Source: CAJQQY01 sp964352225
GTDB lineage: Bacteria; Bacteroidota; Bacteroidia; Chitinophagales; Saprospiraceae
Assembly: GCA_964352225.1 (NCBI GenBank)
Contig: CAYGRM010000005.1
Span: 1-54,027 of the forward strand
Direction: 5' to 3'
Length of the DNA stretch: 54,027 nt
This document shows, one piece after another, positions 44,901 to 52,253 of the stretch. The notes under the pieces are model-generated. The model was not told the DNA's origin and ran no database searches. It saw only the letters and a list, made by a program, of their open reading frames with translations. Within the stretch, counting starts at the first letter, position 1, and every line of letters starts with the position of its first letter. The position numbers were made by a program, and so were the translations under genes.

Positions 44901-47900
44901 ATCATTGACTGCACTAATACTTCAGCAACTTTAGATGGAAGTGGTTCTGATTCGGGAACTGGTTTTAATTTAGTTTGGCAAGATGCTAGTGGAATGCAAG
45001 TAGGAACGGGGACAACTTTAAATACAACAAATACTGGAACTTATACTTTAGTCGTGACAAATACTTCGACTGGTTGTTCTTCAACTGATGATGCAATTAT
45101 CTCTGGATCAAGTAATTTACCCACCGCTGATGCAGGAGCAATGGCAACCTTGACTTGTGATATTTTGGACGTTACTTTGAATGGAAGTAATTCGAGCTCA
45201 GGTGCTAATTTTTCGTATGAATGGCAAAACTCTAATGGGGATAGTTTGGGAAATGACGTTTTATTAAATGTTGTTGATCCTGATACTTATACTTTAATTG
45301 TAACTGATAACTCCAACGGTTGTACTCAAACTTCAACGGTAACAATAGATCAAAACATCACCCCTCCAACTGCCGATGCCGGCATGGGAGGTACCCTCTC
45401 ATGTACAGCTTCTTCGATCACTTTGGATGGAAGTAATTCTAGTCAAGGTGGATTTAATTATAATTGGTTTAATTCAAACAATACCAACATCGGTTCTGGA
45501 AGTATGATTGATGTTTCCTCTTCCGACACTTTTACGCTAGTCGTAACGAGCACTTCAAATGGCTGCTCTGCAAGTGATGAAGTTATAATAACTCAGGACA
45601 CCAATGTTCCAACCGTAACTGCAAGTTCGGATGGAGATTTGACTTGTGCAAATGTAGATGTGACCTTAGATGGAACTGGTTCAAGTTCAGGAGCAGATAT
45701 AATTTACGAATGGTTGGATGATCAAAATGTTTCCCTTGGAGGAAATATTTCTATAAACACTTCAGAATCAGGCACTTATACTTTCATCGTGACAGATAAT
45801 TCAACTGGATGTTCTTCGTCCACCGATGTAGTGGTAATGGAGAATTTGACACAACCGACAGTTGTTATTCAAACGCCTTCAGAATTGACTTGTACGGATT
45901 TGCAATCAACATTAAATGGAAGTAACTCTTCATCAGGTGCAAATTTCAATTATGAATGGTTTGATTCTGGTAATGTTTCAGTTGGAAATGGTTCAATCAT
46001 CAATGTTTCGGAAGCTGGATTTTACACTTTAGTCGTGACTAATTCAATAACTGGTTGTTCTAGTCTTGATTCAATCGAAGTAACCCAAGATGGAAATGTG
46101 CCGATCGCAAATATAGATTTGACTGCAGATATTTTAAATTGTAACGATGTAAATATATTGTTACAAAGCACAGGATCGAGTACTGGAAATGACTTTATTT
46201 ACTCTTGGTCTGATGCAAATGGAGTTTTATCAACTGCTGCAAATTGGGAGGTAACCAATCCTGGCGATTACACTTTAACTGTTTCAAATAATGCAAATGG
46301 TTGTTCGACCTCAACCTCAGTTTCTATTGCTCAAGACACTATTGCGCCTCAAATTGTAACCAACTCGGAAACCATAACTTGTGATCAACCTACTTCTATT
46401 TTAGATGGGACAGGAAGTAGTAATGGCGTTGAATTCACTTATGAATGGCAAAATAATATGGGTGGATTTTTATCAAATAATATTACTTATCAAGTCGAGC
46501 AAAGTGGAAATTATAACTTCATTGTAACCAACAATGCCAATGGTTGTTCTTCTTCCGAAGTAGTCATGGTTGATGAAAACATTACCAATGTCATTTCCAA
46601 TGCTGGAAATGATGCCACGCTAAATTGTGGAACTACCTCTGTTCAACTTGACGGAAGCAACTCAACCACAAGCCCAACTATAAATTATCAATGGATCAAT
46701 TCTTCAGGAATCTTGCAAGGAAATGATCCATTACTCGATGCCTCGATGGCTGATACTTTTTTTCTTATTGTAACCGATACTCAAAATGGTTGTGCCGATA
46801 CTTCGTCTGCAATCGTTGCCCAAGATGATAATTTGCCCACTCCAATTATTACCAATGATGGTATCCTAACCTGTATTAATGATGATGTCAATTTAGATGG
46901 TTCTACTTCAATTGGAATTGGAACTTTAGATTTTGTGTGGACAGATCCAAACGGTTTTTCCATCGTCGATCAAACCAATATTAATGCAACTATAATTGGA
47001 AATTACCAACTCTTAGTCACCGATCAAAGTAATGGTTGCTCGGCTACTTCTACCTTTTTAGTGGAAGAAAATATTGATGCTCCATTTTCTGATGCTGGGT
47101 TAAATGATACTTTAGATTGTAACATGACCTTGGCGACCTTGGATGGAAGTAATTCAGATTCAGGAGGAGATTATAGTTACCAATGGATTTCTCCAAATGG
47201 AACACCTGTGGGAATTTCGCCCATTTTAAACACTTCGGAATCTGGAATTTTTACGCTGACCATTACTAATGACATCAATGGTTGTAACGCAAGTTCTACG
47301 GTTGAAGTAGTTCAATCTTCAGACCTGCCTACAGCAATTATTTCTCCCCCAACTACCATCACTTGTACTCAAACTAATGTCGACTTGATTGGTTCGATGT
47401 CTTCTGGAATGGGACAACTTTCTTATCAATGGTACAATAGTATTGGTCAAGAAATTGGAATTAATTCAACCTTAAACATCTCACAATCAGGTACTTATAT
47501 TTTAGATGTAACTGATTCATCTAATGGATGTGTTGCTTCCACTTCTGTTTTAGTGGAAGATAATTTGACTCCACCAACCGCTGGAACCAATGATGATGGA
47601 ATACTTACTTGTACTCAAACTTCCTACGAAATCAATGCTTCTAACTCAAGTCTAGGAAGTAATTTCCAATATGAATGGCTTGATCCTACTGGTGCTACCG
47701 TCAGTAATGATTTCAGTTTTGATGCGACCGATGTTGGTTTTTACAACTTGATTGTTACGGATATTTCTAATGGATGTAATGCTTCCACCAGCATTGAAAT
47801 TACAGAAAACCTAACTCCTCCAAACGCGCTTCCAACGGCAAATGGAATTTTAACTTGTGCAATTTTAGCAGTTGAATTAGATGCAATCATCTCGGCAGGA

Positions 47901-49580
47901 ACGTCTTATGAATGGTTTGATCCAATTGGAAATTCCATTAGCAATACAACATCTGTTTTGGTCAACGAAATTGGTTTATACCAATTAGTCGCCACGGACA
48001 ATGAAAATGGTTGTACCGCTGCTCAACAAGTTTTGGTAGAAGAAAATAATACAGCTCCTACTCCATCGATCGATGCCATTACTGATTTGAATTTATCTTG
48101 TGATCAAAACAGTTTAGTGGTGGATGGAAGTAATTCCGCTCCAATTGGAAATGTGACTTACGAATGGACACTAAATAATATTTTAATTTCAACTGATCCT
48201 AATCCTCAAATTGATGAAGCGGGAACTTTAATTTTAACGGTAACCGATACTCAAAATGGTTGTTCCGAATCAATTTCCGTAACGATTACCCAAGACAATA
48301 ATTTTCCTATAATTAGTTTTACAAATCCAGATATGTTGACCTGCGCAGTTACTTCTCTTGATTTGGATGCAACTAATTCATCCACAGGAACTGACTTCGA
48401 ATATCTTTGGACTGGCCCTAGTGGAATTCAAAATTCGACAACCTTAACTCCAACGATCAATCAACCTGGAACTTATACTTTAACTATTTTAAATACGACA
48501 AATGGATGTGAAGTCTCTGATGAAATTTCAGTTGGAGAAGATGTTACTCCACCGGTAGCTATTATTGCTCCAGCTGATGAGTTTGATTGTACCACTTTTT
48601 CGGTCGCACTTGATGCCAGTAATTCTTCGGTTGGAAATAATTTTATTTATCAATGGACAACTTCCAATGGAAACATTTCAGGCAATCCAAATACACTCAA
48701 CACTACGGTTAATCAAGTAGGAATTTACAACTTAGAAATTACTAATACGACGAATGGTTGTACCACTTCCGAAAGCATTACAGTCACCGCAGATAACAAT
48801 ATTTTAGCAAGTGCAGAATTTTTAATCAATCAACCTCCATGCTTTGGAGATCAAGGAAGTATTATTATTATTAATATTCTTGGAGGAACTACTCCTTACA
48901 TGTATTCAATTGATAATCAACCATTTACAGGCAATCCAAACTTCAATGCGCTTGATCCCGGAAATTACATGATCCTAATTGAAGATGCTCAAGGCTGCCA
49001 ATATGCAGAGGAAATTACTATTCTTGAAGCGCCTGAATTGATTGTAGAATTACCAGCTAGTGCGACTATTAATTTAGGTGAAAGCTATAACCTTCAACCT
49101 TACCTTAGTTATCCTCTTAATGGATTACAATCACTCAATTGGACACCTTCCGATTCCTTAAGTTGTGATACTTGTTTATATCCAGTTGCGAATCCCTACA
49201 ATTCGACTTTTTACACTTTGACCGCCGTAAATCTAAATGGATGTAAAACTTCAGATGGCATTTGGGTGTATGTTGAAAAACCTAGAAACGTTTTTATCCC
49301 AAATATATTCACTCCAAATGATGATGGATTCAACGACATCTTTTACATCAACGCCGATGACTCGATGATAAAACAAGTGAACAAATTTCAAATATTTACT
49401 CGATGGGGAGAACTCGTTTTTACTGCTGAAGATTTCCAACCCAACACCCCTGACCATGGCTGGGATGGATTTTTTAAAGGAGAAAAATTAAATCCAAATG
49501 TCTTTGTCTATTATGCAGAAATCGAATTTATTGACGGACTAGTCAAAGTCTATAAAGGTGATGTCACGCTCAGGAAATAA
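41973..49580 (+). CDS. giant T9SS type-B surface protein with L-type lectin head and PKD-like array (adhesin 2)
   Basis: A 2535-aa secreted protein. After the signal peptide (1-23) is a beta-sandwich module of about 130 residues like pre-peptidase C-terminal domains (YWFSTTVPATG...IYIRVWAVGG). An L-type (legume-like) lectin domain follows at about 159-367 with the metal/sugar-site motif VEFDTWDN and NDHAAIYVNG. Next come two C-x-GE/GD repeats, then about 22 PKD-like repeats with paired Cys, a SprB-like domain (GGTTPYMYSI), and the CHU_C type-B sorting domain (FIPNIFTPNDDGFNDIF). The lectin head implies glycan recognition at the cell surface. Its C-terminal ~220 residues are clearly homologous to adhesin 1 but diverged, while 18 of its repeats are encoded by DNA that appears identical to the other gene. 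Confidence 0.9.
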   Translation: MKLTIQLLFTLLFVFFIKTEMWAGNTCASATPIANNLGQFEIHSNLGTTNSGVPAPPCGNYISNDYWFSTTVPATGFLSVVLLPGTMTNPALAIYSGSCSNLNVMACSSEDLCGNASAALYEGTGLTPGTTIYIRVWAVGGAPNGDFEIRVSNSNPPASVPLGLDILVGTASNNGDCVQLTTAVNSQLGCAWDSEQHDMTQTFEKVFVLNFGTNNGGADGITVGFQNSSSTACGIGGGGIGAQGILNSFLVEFDTWDNNPVVGEIANDHAAIYVNGTVNSGIPPIDGPVSLNGGNIEDGQDHIVRIKWNGTTFGYEVYFDEVLIMSGTYDIVTNCLGGSPLAYWGTTSSTGGASNNQSICPYTPDPFYGGVEQFVDVTICEGESYFAGGANQTTTGVYSDSAPLANGCQSVTTTNLTVIPNGTSTVNETVCLGDCVEIGSESYCNTGTYMTTLPNANYLGCDSIVTLNLVALYPISVILQNPVPVLDCTNTTVFLDGSSSSSSGNVSYVWTGPCILNGAFSPVAEVGCEGLYTLIVTQTEGNVVCLSSSTIYVFDNTIIPIADAGPNQVLDCTTGCTFLNATMSSSGANIIYSWFGPNGFSSNLQNPEVCESGTYTLSVYNSNNDCIAVDVVTVTGSSAPNADAGPDEVVDCSNPTATLDGSNSDMGTGFTLVWQDANGMQVGTGPTLTTGTTGTYTLVVTNTANGCSTIDEAIISGNSILPNADAGADVIIDCNNSTATLDGSNSDMGTGFTLIWQDASGMQVGTGPTLTTGATGTYTLVVTNTANGCSSTDEASISGNSNLPNADAGTDFTIDCNNQTANLDGSNSDTGTGFTLIWQNSGGTQVGSGPNFNTSTIGTYTLVVTNTTNGCSSTDDVIVSENTTPPNANAGADFTIDCNNTSANLDGSSSDMGTGFTLIWQDANGLQVGTGSTFNTSNTGTYTLIVTNTATGCSATDDAIVSENNTLPNADAGADFIIDCTNTSATLDGSGSDSGTGFNLVWQDASGMQVGTGTTLNTTNTGTYTLVVTNTSTGCSSTDDAIISGSSNLPTADAGAMATLTCDILDVTLNGSNSSSGANFSYEWQNSNGDSLGNDVLLNVVDPDTYTLIVTDNSNGCTQTSTVTIDQNITPPTADAGMGGTLSCTASSITLDGSNSSQGGFNYNWFNSNNTNIGSGSMIDVSSSDTFTLVVTSTSNGCSASDEVIITQDTNVPTVTASSDGDLTCANVDVTLDGTGSSSGADIIYEWLDDQNVSLGGNISINTSESGTYTFIVTDNSTGCSSSTDVVVMENLTQPTVVIQTPSELTCTDLQSTLNGSNSSSGANFNYEWFDSGNVSVGNGSIINVSEAGFYTLVVTNSITGCSSLDSIEVTQDGNVPIANIDLTADILNCNDVNILLQSTGSSTGNDFIYSWSDANGVLSTAANWEVTNPGDYTLTVSNNANGCSTSTSVSIAQDTIAPQIVTNSETITCDQPTSILDGTGSSNGVEFTYEWQNNMGGFLSNNITYQVEQSGNYNFIVTNNANGCSSSEVVMVDENITNVISNAGNDATLNCGTTSVQLDGSNSTTSPTINYQWINSSGILQGNDPLLDASMADTFFLIVTDTQNGCADTSSAIVAQDDNLPTPIITNDGILTCINDDVNLDGSTSIGIGTLDFVWTDPNGFSIVDQTNINATIIGNYQLLVTDQSNGCSATSTFLVEENIDAPFSDAGLNDTLDCNMTLATLDGSNSDSGGDYSYQWISPNGTPVGISPILNTSESGIFTLTITNDINGCNASSTVEVVQSSDLPTAIISPPTTITCTQTNVDLIGSMSSGMGQLSYQWYNSIGQEIGINSTLNISQSGTYILDVTDSSNGCVASTSVLVEDNLTPPTAGTNDDGILTCTQTSYEINASNSSLGSNFQYEWLDPTGATVSNDFSFDATDVGFYNLIVTDISNGCNASTSIEITENLTPPNALPTANGILTCAILAVELDAIISAGTSYEWFDPIGNSISNTTSVLVNEIGLYQLVATDNENGCTAAQQVLVEENNTAPTPSIDAITDLNLSCDQNSLVVDGSNSAPIGNVTYEWTLNNILISTDPNPQIDEAGTLILTVTDTQNGCSESISVTITQDNNFPIISFTNPDMLTCAVTSLDLDATNSSTGTDFEYLWTGPSGIQNSTTLTPTINQPGTYTLTILNTTNGCEVSDEISVGEDVTPPVAIIAPADEFDCTTFSVALDASNSSVGNNFIYQWTTSNGNISGNPNTLNTTVNQVGIYNLEITNTTNGCTTSESITVTADNNILASAEFLINQPPCFGDQGSIIIINILGGTTPYMYSIDNQPFTGNPNFNALDPGNYMILIEDAQGCQYAEEITILEAPELIVELPASATINLGESYNLQPYLSYPLNGLQSLNWTPSDSLSCDTCLYPVANPYNSTFYTLTAVNLNGCKTSDGIWVYVEKPRNVFIPNIFTPNDDGFNDIFYINADDSMIKQVNKFQIFTRWGELVFTAEDFQPNTPDHGWDGFFKGEKLNPNVFVYYAEIEFIDGLVKVYKGDVTLRK
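43893..44384 (+). repeat. two tandem 246-bp repeat units
   Basis: Adjacent 82-aa units (43893-44138 and 44139-44384) are nearly the same protein but differ at many synonymous sites (for example GGTCCTACG versus GGACCAACG). They are exclusive to adhesin 2 and sit directly before the 4.2-kb block. They look like an older local duplication. Confidence 0.8.
44440..48645 (+). repeat. 4.2-kb direct repeat, copy 2
   Basis: Second copy of the block described at 36549-40754, in the same reading frame. Recombination between the copies would delete 7891 bp and leave one intact open reading frame, with the head of adhesin 1 and the tail of adhesin 2. Confidence 0.92.
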
Positions 49581-49596
49581 TCACTAATTACAATTA

Positions 49597-49642
49597 AACT
49601 AAAAAACGTTCAAAGTGAATTCACCTTGAACGTTTTTTAGTT
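49597..49642. terminator. bidirectional intrinsic terminator
   Basis: A 22-bp stem with one mismatch (AACTAAAAAACGTTCAA... and complement) and a minimal 2-base centre, with A-run and T-run in the arms. It lies between adhesin 2 and the convergent moaE. Confidence 0.9.
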
Positions 49643-49674
49643 TTAAGTAATTGGACATAAGCGACCGTTGAATT

Positions 49675-50091
49675 CTAAGGATGTGCTGCCACCCAAATAT
49701 CGCCATCCTCAAAAAACTCTCGCTTCCAAATCGGCACCGTCTCCTTCAACGTATCAATACAAAATTCACATGCCTCAAAAGCCGCTTTCCGATGAGGTGT
49801 TGCCACCGCAATAATTACTGCTATTTCACCAATCGCCAAAGTACCAACTCGATGATGGATCGAAATTTTAGTGCATGACCAACGCTCCTTCGCTCGCTCT
49901 GCAATCTTTCTCATTTCAGAAATAGCCATTGGGGCATAAGATTCAAATTCGAGCCGTAAAACCGTTTTTCCTTTTGTATGATTTCGAACTGTTCCAATAA
50001 AAACAGTACTTCCCCCTGTCCCATCGTCAGCAACAAAATCGATACAATCTTGTGGAAAAATTGGCGTGTCTTTCAGTTGAATATCTATCAT
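49675..50091 (-). CDS. moaE: molybdopterin synthase catalytic subunit
   Basis: A 138-aa large subunit of molybdopterin synthase, which inserts two sulfurs from MoaD thiocarboxylate into precursor Z (cPMP). Diagnostic stretches are GTVRNHTKGK, LEFESYAPMA, HRVGTLAIGE and the catalytic lysine region LKETVPIWKRE. Length is normal. It is the last gene of the sufS-sufU-moaD-moaE run, separated from moaD by 175 bases containing a large inverted repeat. Confidence 0.96.
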   Translation of the reverse strand: MIDIQLKDTPIFPQDCIDFVADDGTGGSTVFIGTVRNHTKGKTVLRLEFESYAPMAISEMRKIAERAKERWSCTKISIHHRVGTLAIGEIAVIIAVATPHRKAAFEACEFCIDTLKETVPIWKREFFEDGDIWVAAHP

Positions 50092-50138
50092 GGATATTAT
50101 TATTATTTCATTCTGTATTTTTATAAAAAAGCTCTAGG

Positions 50139-50250
50139 ATGGGAACGCGGATGAGATGGATTTGAGCGGATTCTCACAGATTTCTCATTACCGTATCTAA
50201 TCATGAAAATCCGCAGCTATCCGCTCAAATCCGCGGCATCCGTGTTCCAT
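50139..50250. repeat. 112-bp inverted repeat in moaD-moaE gap
   Basis: Arms 50139-50171 and 50219-50250 pair strongly at their inner 14 bases (GGATTTGAGCGGAT with ATCCGCTCAAATCC) and less perfectly outward (GGAAC...GTTCC). The loop contains further GGATT/AATCC-like words. The repeated GCGGATTTGAGCGGAT style resembles dispersed intergenic repeats of Bacteroidota genomes, from general memory. It interrupts an otherwise tightly packed operon. Confidence 0.7.
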
Positions 50251-50266
50251 CAAACCATATTTTAAA

Positions 50267-50509
50267 TCATCCACCACTCACCGGCGGAATAATCACAATC
50301 TCATCTTTTTCATTCAAAATAAAATCATCTTCTTGATATTCCTCATTCACCGCAATCGCCAAAGATCTTAATTTCTCAAAATCAGGAAATTGCGAAATTA
50401 ATTTCATTTTTAATTCTCCCACCGTCGTTCCAGTTTGTATTTCCAACCCTAAGGTCGAGCCATTAATGATATCTTTGGCGATGCCAAATGCTAAAATATT
50501 AATATTCAT
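50267..50509 (-). CDS. moaD: molybdopterin synthase sulfur-carrier subunit
   Basis: An 80-aa ubiquitin-like protein that carries sulfur as a C-terminal thiocarboxylate. The C-terminal Gly-Gly (VIIPPVSGG) and the beta-grasp pattern (VNEEYQEDDFILNEKDEIVIIPP) are intact. The start ATG overlaps the stop of the upstream sufU by 4 bases, indicating translational coupling with the sulfur-transfer genes. Confidence 0.95.
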   Translation of the reverse strand: MNINILAFGIAKDIINGSTLGLEIQTGTTVGELKMKLISQFPDFEKLRSLAIAVNEEYQEDDFILNEKDEIVIIPPVSGG

Positions 50510-50943
50510 TTTTTTATGTTTTCTTCTAAAAAAATAATCATTTCATCCCAAGCTAAAGTTGCACATTTCAACCTTCCAGGAAATTCTTTAGCCGCTGAAA
50601 ACGCCTCTAACTCCTCTCCCAAATTCACCTCATTTTCTATTTCACTATTCGTAACCGCTAAAAACTGTTGACAAAATAACAATGCTTTTGCAAAAGTCTT
50701 TCCTTTCAAATTCTTCACTAAAACAGAGGTCGAAGCCTTCGAAATCGCACAACCAAAGCCATGAAAAGTCAAGTCTTCAATCACCCCATTTTTCACTTCA
50801 AAATACAATTCAAAACGATCACCACAAATTTGATTATAGGCTTTTAAAACATAAGTTGCTCTTTCGTTTTTTTCATAAAAAAAAGGAGCCTTATTATGTT
50901 CCAAAATGATGGTTTTATACAAACTTTGCAATCGCTCATTCAT
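50506..50943 (-). CDS. sufU: SufU-type sulfurtransferase / Fe-S scaffold-like protein
   Basis: A 145-aa SufU/IscU-fold protein. The zinc/sulfur-site residues fall at Cys40 and Asp42 (ICGDRFEL), Cys65 (GFGCAISKAS) and Cys127 (RLKCATLAW), spacing as in zinc-dependent SufU. SufU accepts persulfide sulfur from SufS. The gene overlaps sufS by 4 bases on one side and moaD by 4 on the other. That arrangement suggests it carries sulfur toward MoaD here, although a role in Fe-S assembly cannot be excluded. Confidence 0.88.
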   Translation of the reverse strand: MNERLQSLYKTIILEHNKAPFFYEKNERATYVLKAYNQICGDRFELYFEVKNGVIEDLTFHGFGCAISKASTSVLVKNLKGKTFAKALLFCQQFLAVTNSEIENEVNLGEELEAFSAAKEFPGRLKCATLAWDEMIIFLEENIKK

Positions 50944-52148
50944 CCAAAAAACTGTTTAATTTCTTTTATTTTTTCTACCAAAAAGTCAACTTCTTCAGGT
51001 TGATTATATATTGAAAAAGAGGCTCTCGTCGTAGCTGGAATTTGGAAAAAATCCATCACCGGTTGCGTGCAATGATGTCCTGCTCGAACCGCAATATTTT
51101 CCGCTCCTAAAAAAGTGGCAATATCATGAGGGTGAATATCTTCCATTGAAAAAGAAACAATTGCAGATTTTTTTTCCGCTCTCCCTATTATATTTAAACC
51201 ATTGATTTCCAATAACTTACCAGTTAAGTCTCTTTCCATTTTTTTCAAAAAACTTAAGATCTCCTCTCGATCCAAACTGCTCACAAAATCAATCGCAGTT
51301 CCCAAACCAATTACTCCTACTATGTTCGTCGTACCTGCCTCAAACCGCTGTGGAACATCTGCAAAAAGCGACTCTTCAAAGGTAACATTTTTAATCATGT
51401 CACCTCCAAATTGATAAGGGGACATTTCATTCAGATATTGTTTTTTTCCATATAAAATACCAATACCTGTTGGCCCAAAAAGCTTATGCCCTGAGAAGGT
51501 AAAAAAATCCGCATCCAAAGCTTGTAAATCGATGGGATAATGTGCCACACTTTGCGCTCCATCCACCAAAACGGGAATATTTTTTTGATGCGCTAAATCT
51601 ATCATTTCTTCAATTGGATTAATCGTTCCAAGTGAATTAGAAATATGAGTTACCGCAACCATTTTCACTTTGCTTGACAACATATTCTTAAAAGTTGCTA
51701 AATCTAATTCTCCACTTTGATCCATGGGAATTATTCTAAGTTGAGCCTTTGCTTTTTTGCAAGCCATTTGCCATGGAATCAAATTCGCATGATGTTCCAT
51801 CGCTGAAATAATTACTTGATCCCCTTCCTTTAATTGAGGGGACAAAAATGAACTCACCACCAGATTTATACTTGCCGTCGCTCCACTCGTATATACTATT
51901 TCATCTTTACTTTTCGCATTTAAGAATTGCGCCACTTTTCCTCGAACCTGCTCATATTTTTGAGATGCAGAAACTGCCAATGGATAAATCCCCCGATGAA
52001 TATTCGCATTTTCTTTTTCATAAAAATTAGAAATAGCATCAATGACAGATTGCGGTTTTTGAGTTGTCGCAGCATTATCTAAATACACCAAATCAGGGTG
52101 ATGAGAAAAAATAGGAAAGTGAGATTTTATATTTTTTAATTCAATCAT
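50940..52148 (-). CDS. sufS: SufS-type cysteine desulfurase
   Basis: A 402-aa class V aminotransferase-fold enzyme that takes sulfur from cysteine to form a protein persulfide. Substrate and cofactor motifs are YLDNAATTQKPQSV at the N-terminus, SAMEHHANLIPW, DGAQSVAH and FTFSGHKLFGPTG (PLP Lys near 221), with the active Cys in RAGHHCTQPV near residue 359. The short, well-ordered active-site loop is the group II (SufS) type, which needs an acceptor such as SufU, encoded next with a 4-base overlap. No sufBCD genes are nearby. Confidence 0.95.
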   Translation of the reverse strand: MIELKNIKSHFPIFSHHPDLVYLDNAATTQKPQSVIDAISNFYEKENANIHRGIYPLAVSASQKYEQVRGKVAQFLNAKSKDEIVYTSGATASINLVVSSFLSPQLKEGDQVIISAMEHHANLIPWQMACKKAKAQLRIIPMDQSGELDLATFKNMLSSKVKMVAVTHISNSLGTINPIEEMIDLAHQKNIPVLVDGAQSVAHYPIDLQALDADFFTFSGHKLFGPTGIGILYGKKQYLNEMSPYQFGGDMIKNVTFEESLFADVPQRFEAGTTNIVGVIGLGTAIDFVSSLDREEILSFLKKMERDLTGKLLEINGLNIIGRAEKKSAIVSFSMEDIHPHDIATFLGAENIAVRAGHHCTQPVMDFFQIPATTRASFSIYNQPEEVDFLVEKIKEIKQFFG

Positions 52149-52162
52149 TATTTTAATTTTGT

Positions 52163-52233
52163 AGTTCAGTAGCAGGACTCTCTCGAGTCCTAAATTAATA
52201 AAACAAGACTCGGGAAAGTCCTGCTACTGAACT
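52163..52233. repeat. nested inverted-repeat element, copy B
   Basis: Outer arms of 17 bases (AGTTCAGTAGCAGGACT, 52163-52179, and complement 52217-52233) pair perfectly and continue with three mismatches to 29 bases. Each arm holds an internal palindrome (AGGACTC-TCTC-GAGTCCT). It is related to the element at 1132-1202 by the shared GTAGC(A/G)GGACT ends. It lies between divergent sufS and moeA and would be in the sufS leader if the box at 52238 is used. Confidence 0.8.
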
Positions 52234-52237
52234 ATTG

Positions 52238-52245
52238 CAAAAATA
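52238..52245 (-). promoter_or_regulatory. putative -7 box for sufS operon
   Basis: Reads TATTTTTG on the minus strand, about 90 bases upstream of the sufS ATG. Transcription from here would pass straight through the inverted-repeat element. Confidence 0.45.
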
Positions 52246-52253
52246 CAAACATT

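Noticed and set aside
36500..48700. Regular repeats as a CRISPR array or satellite DNA
   Set aside because: The period is about 230-246 bp, in frame with conserved protein motifs. There are no short palindromic repeats with spacers and no cas genes.
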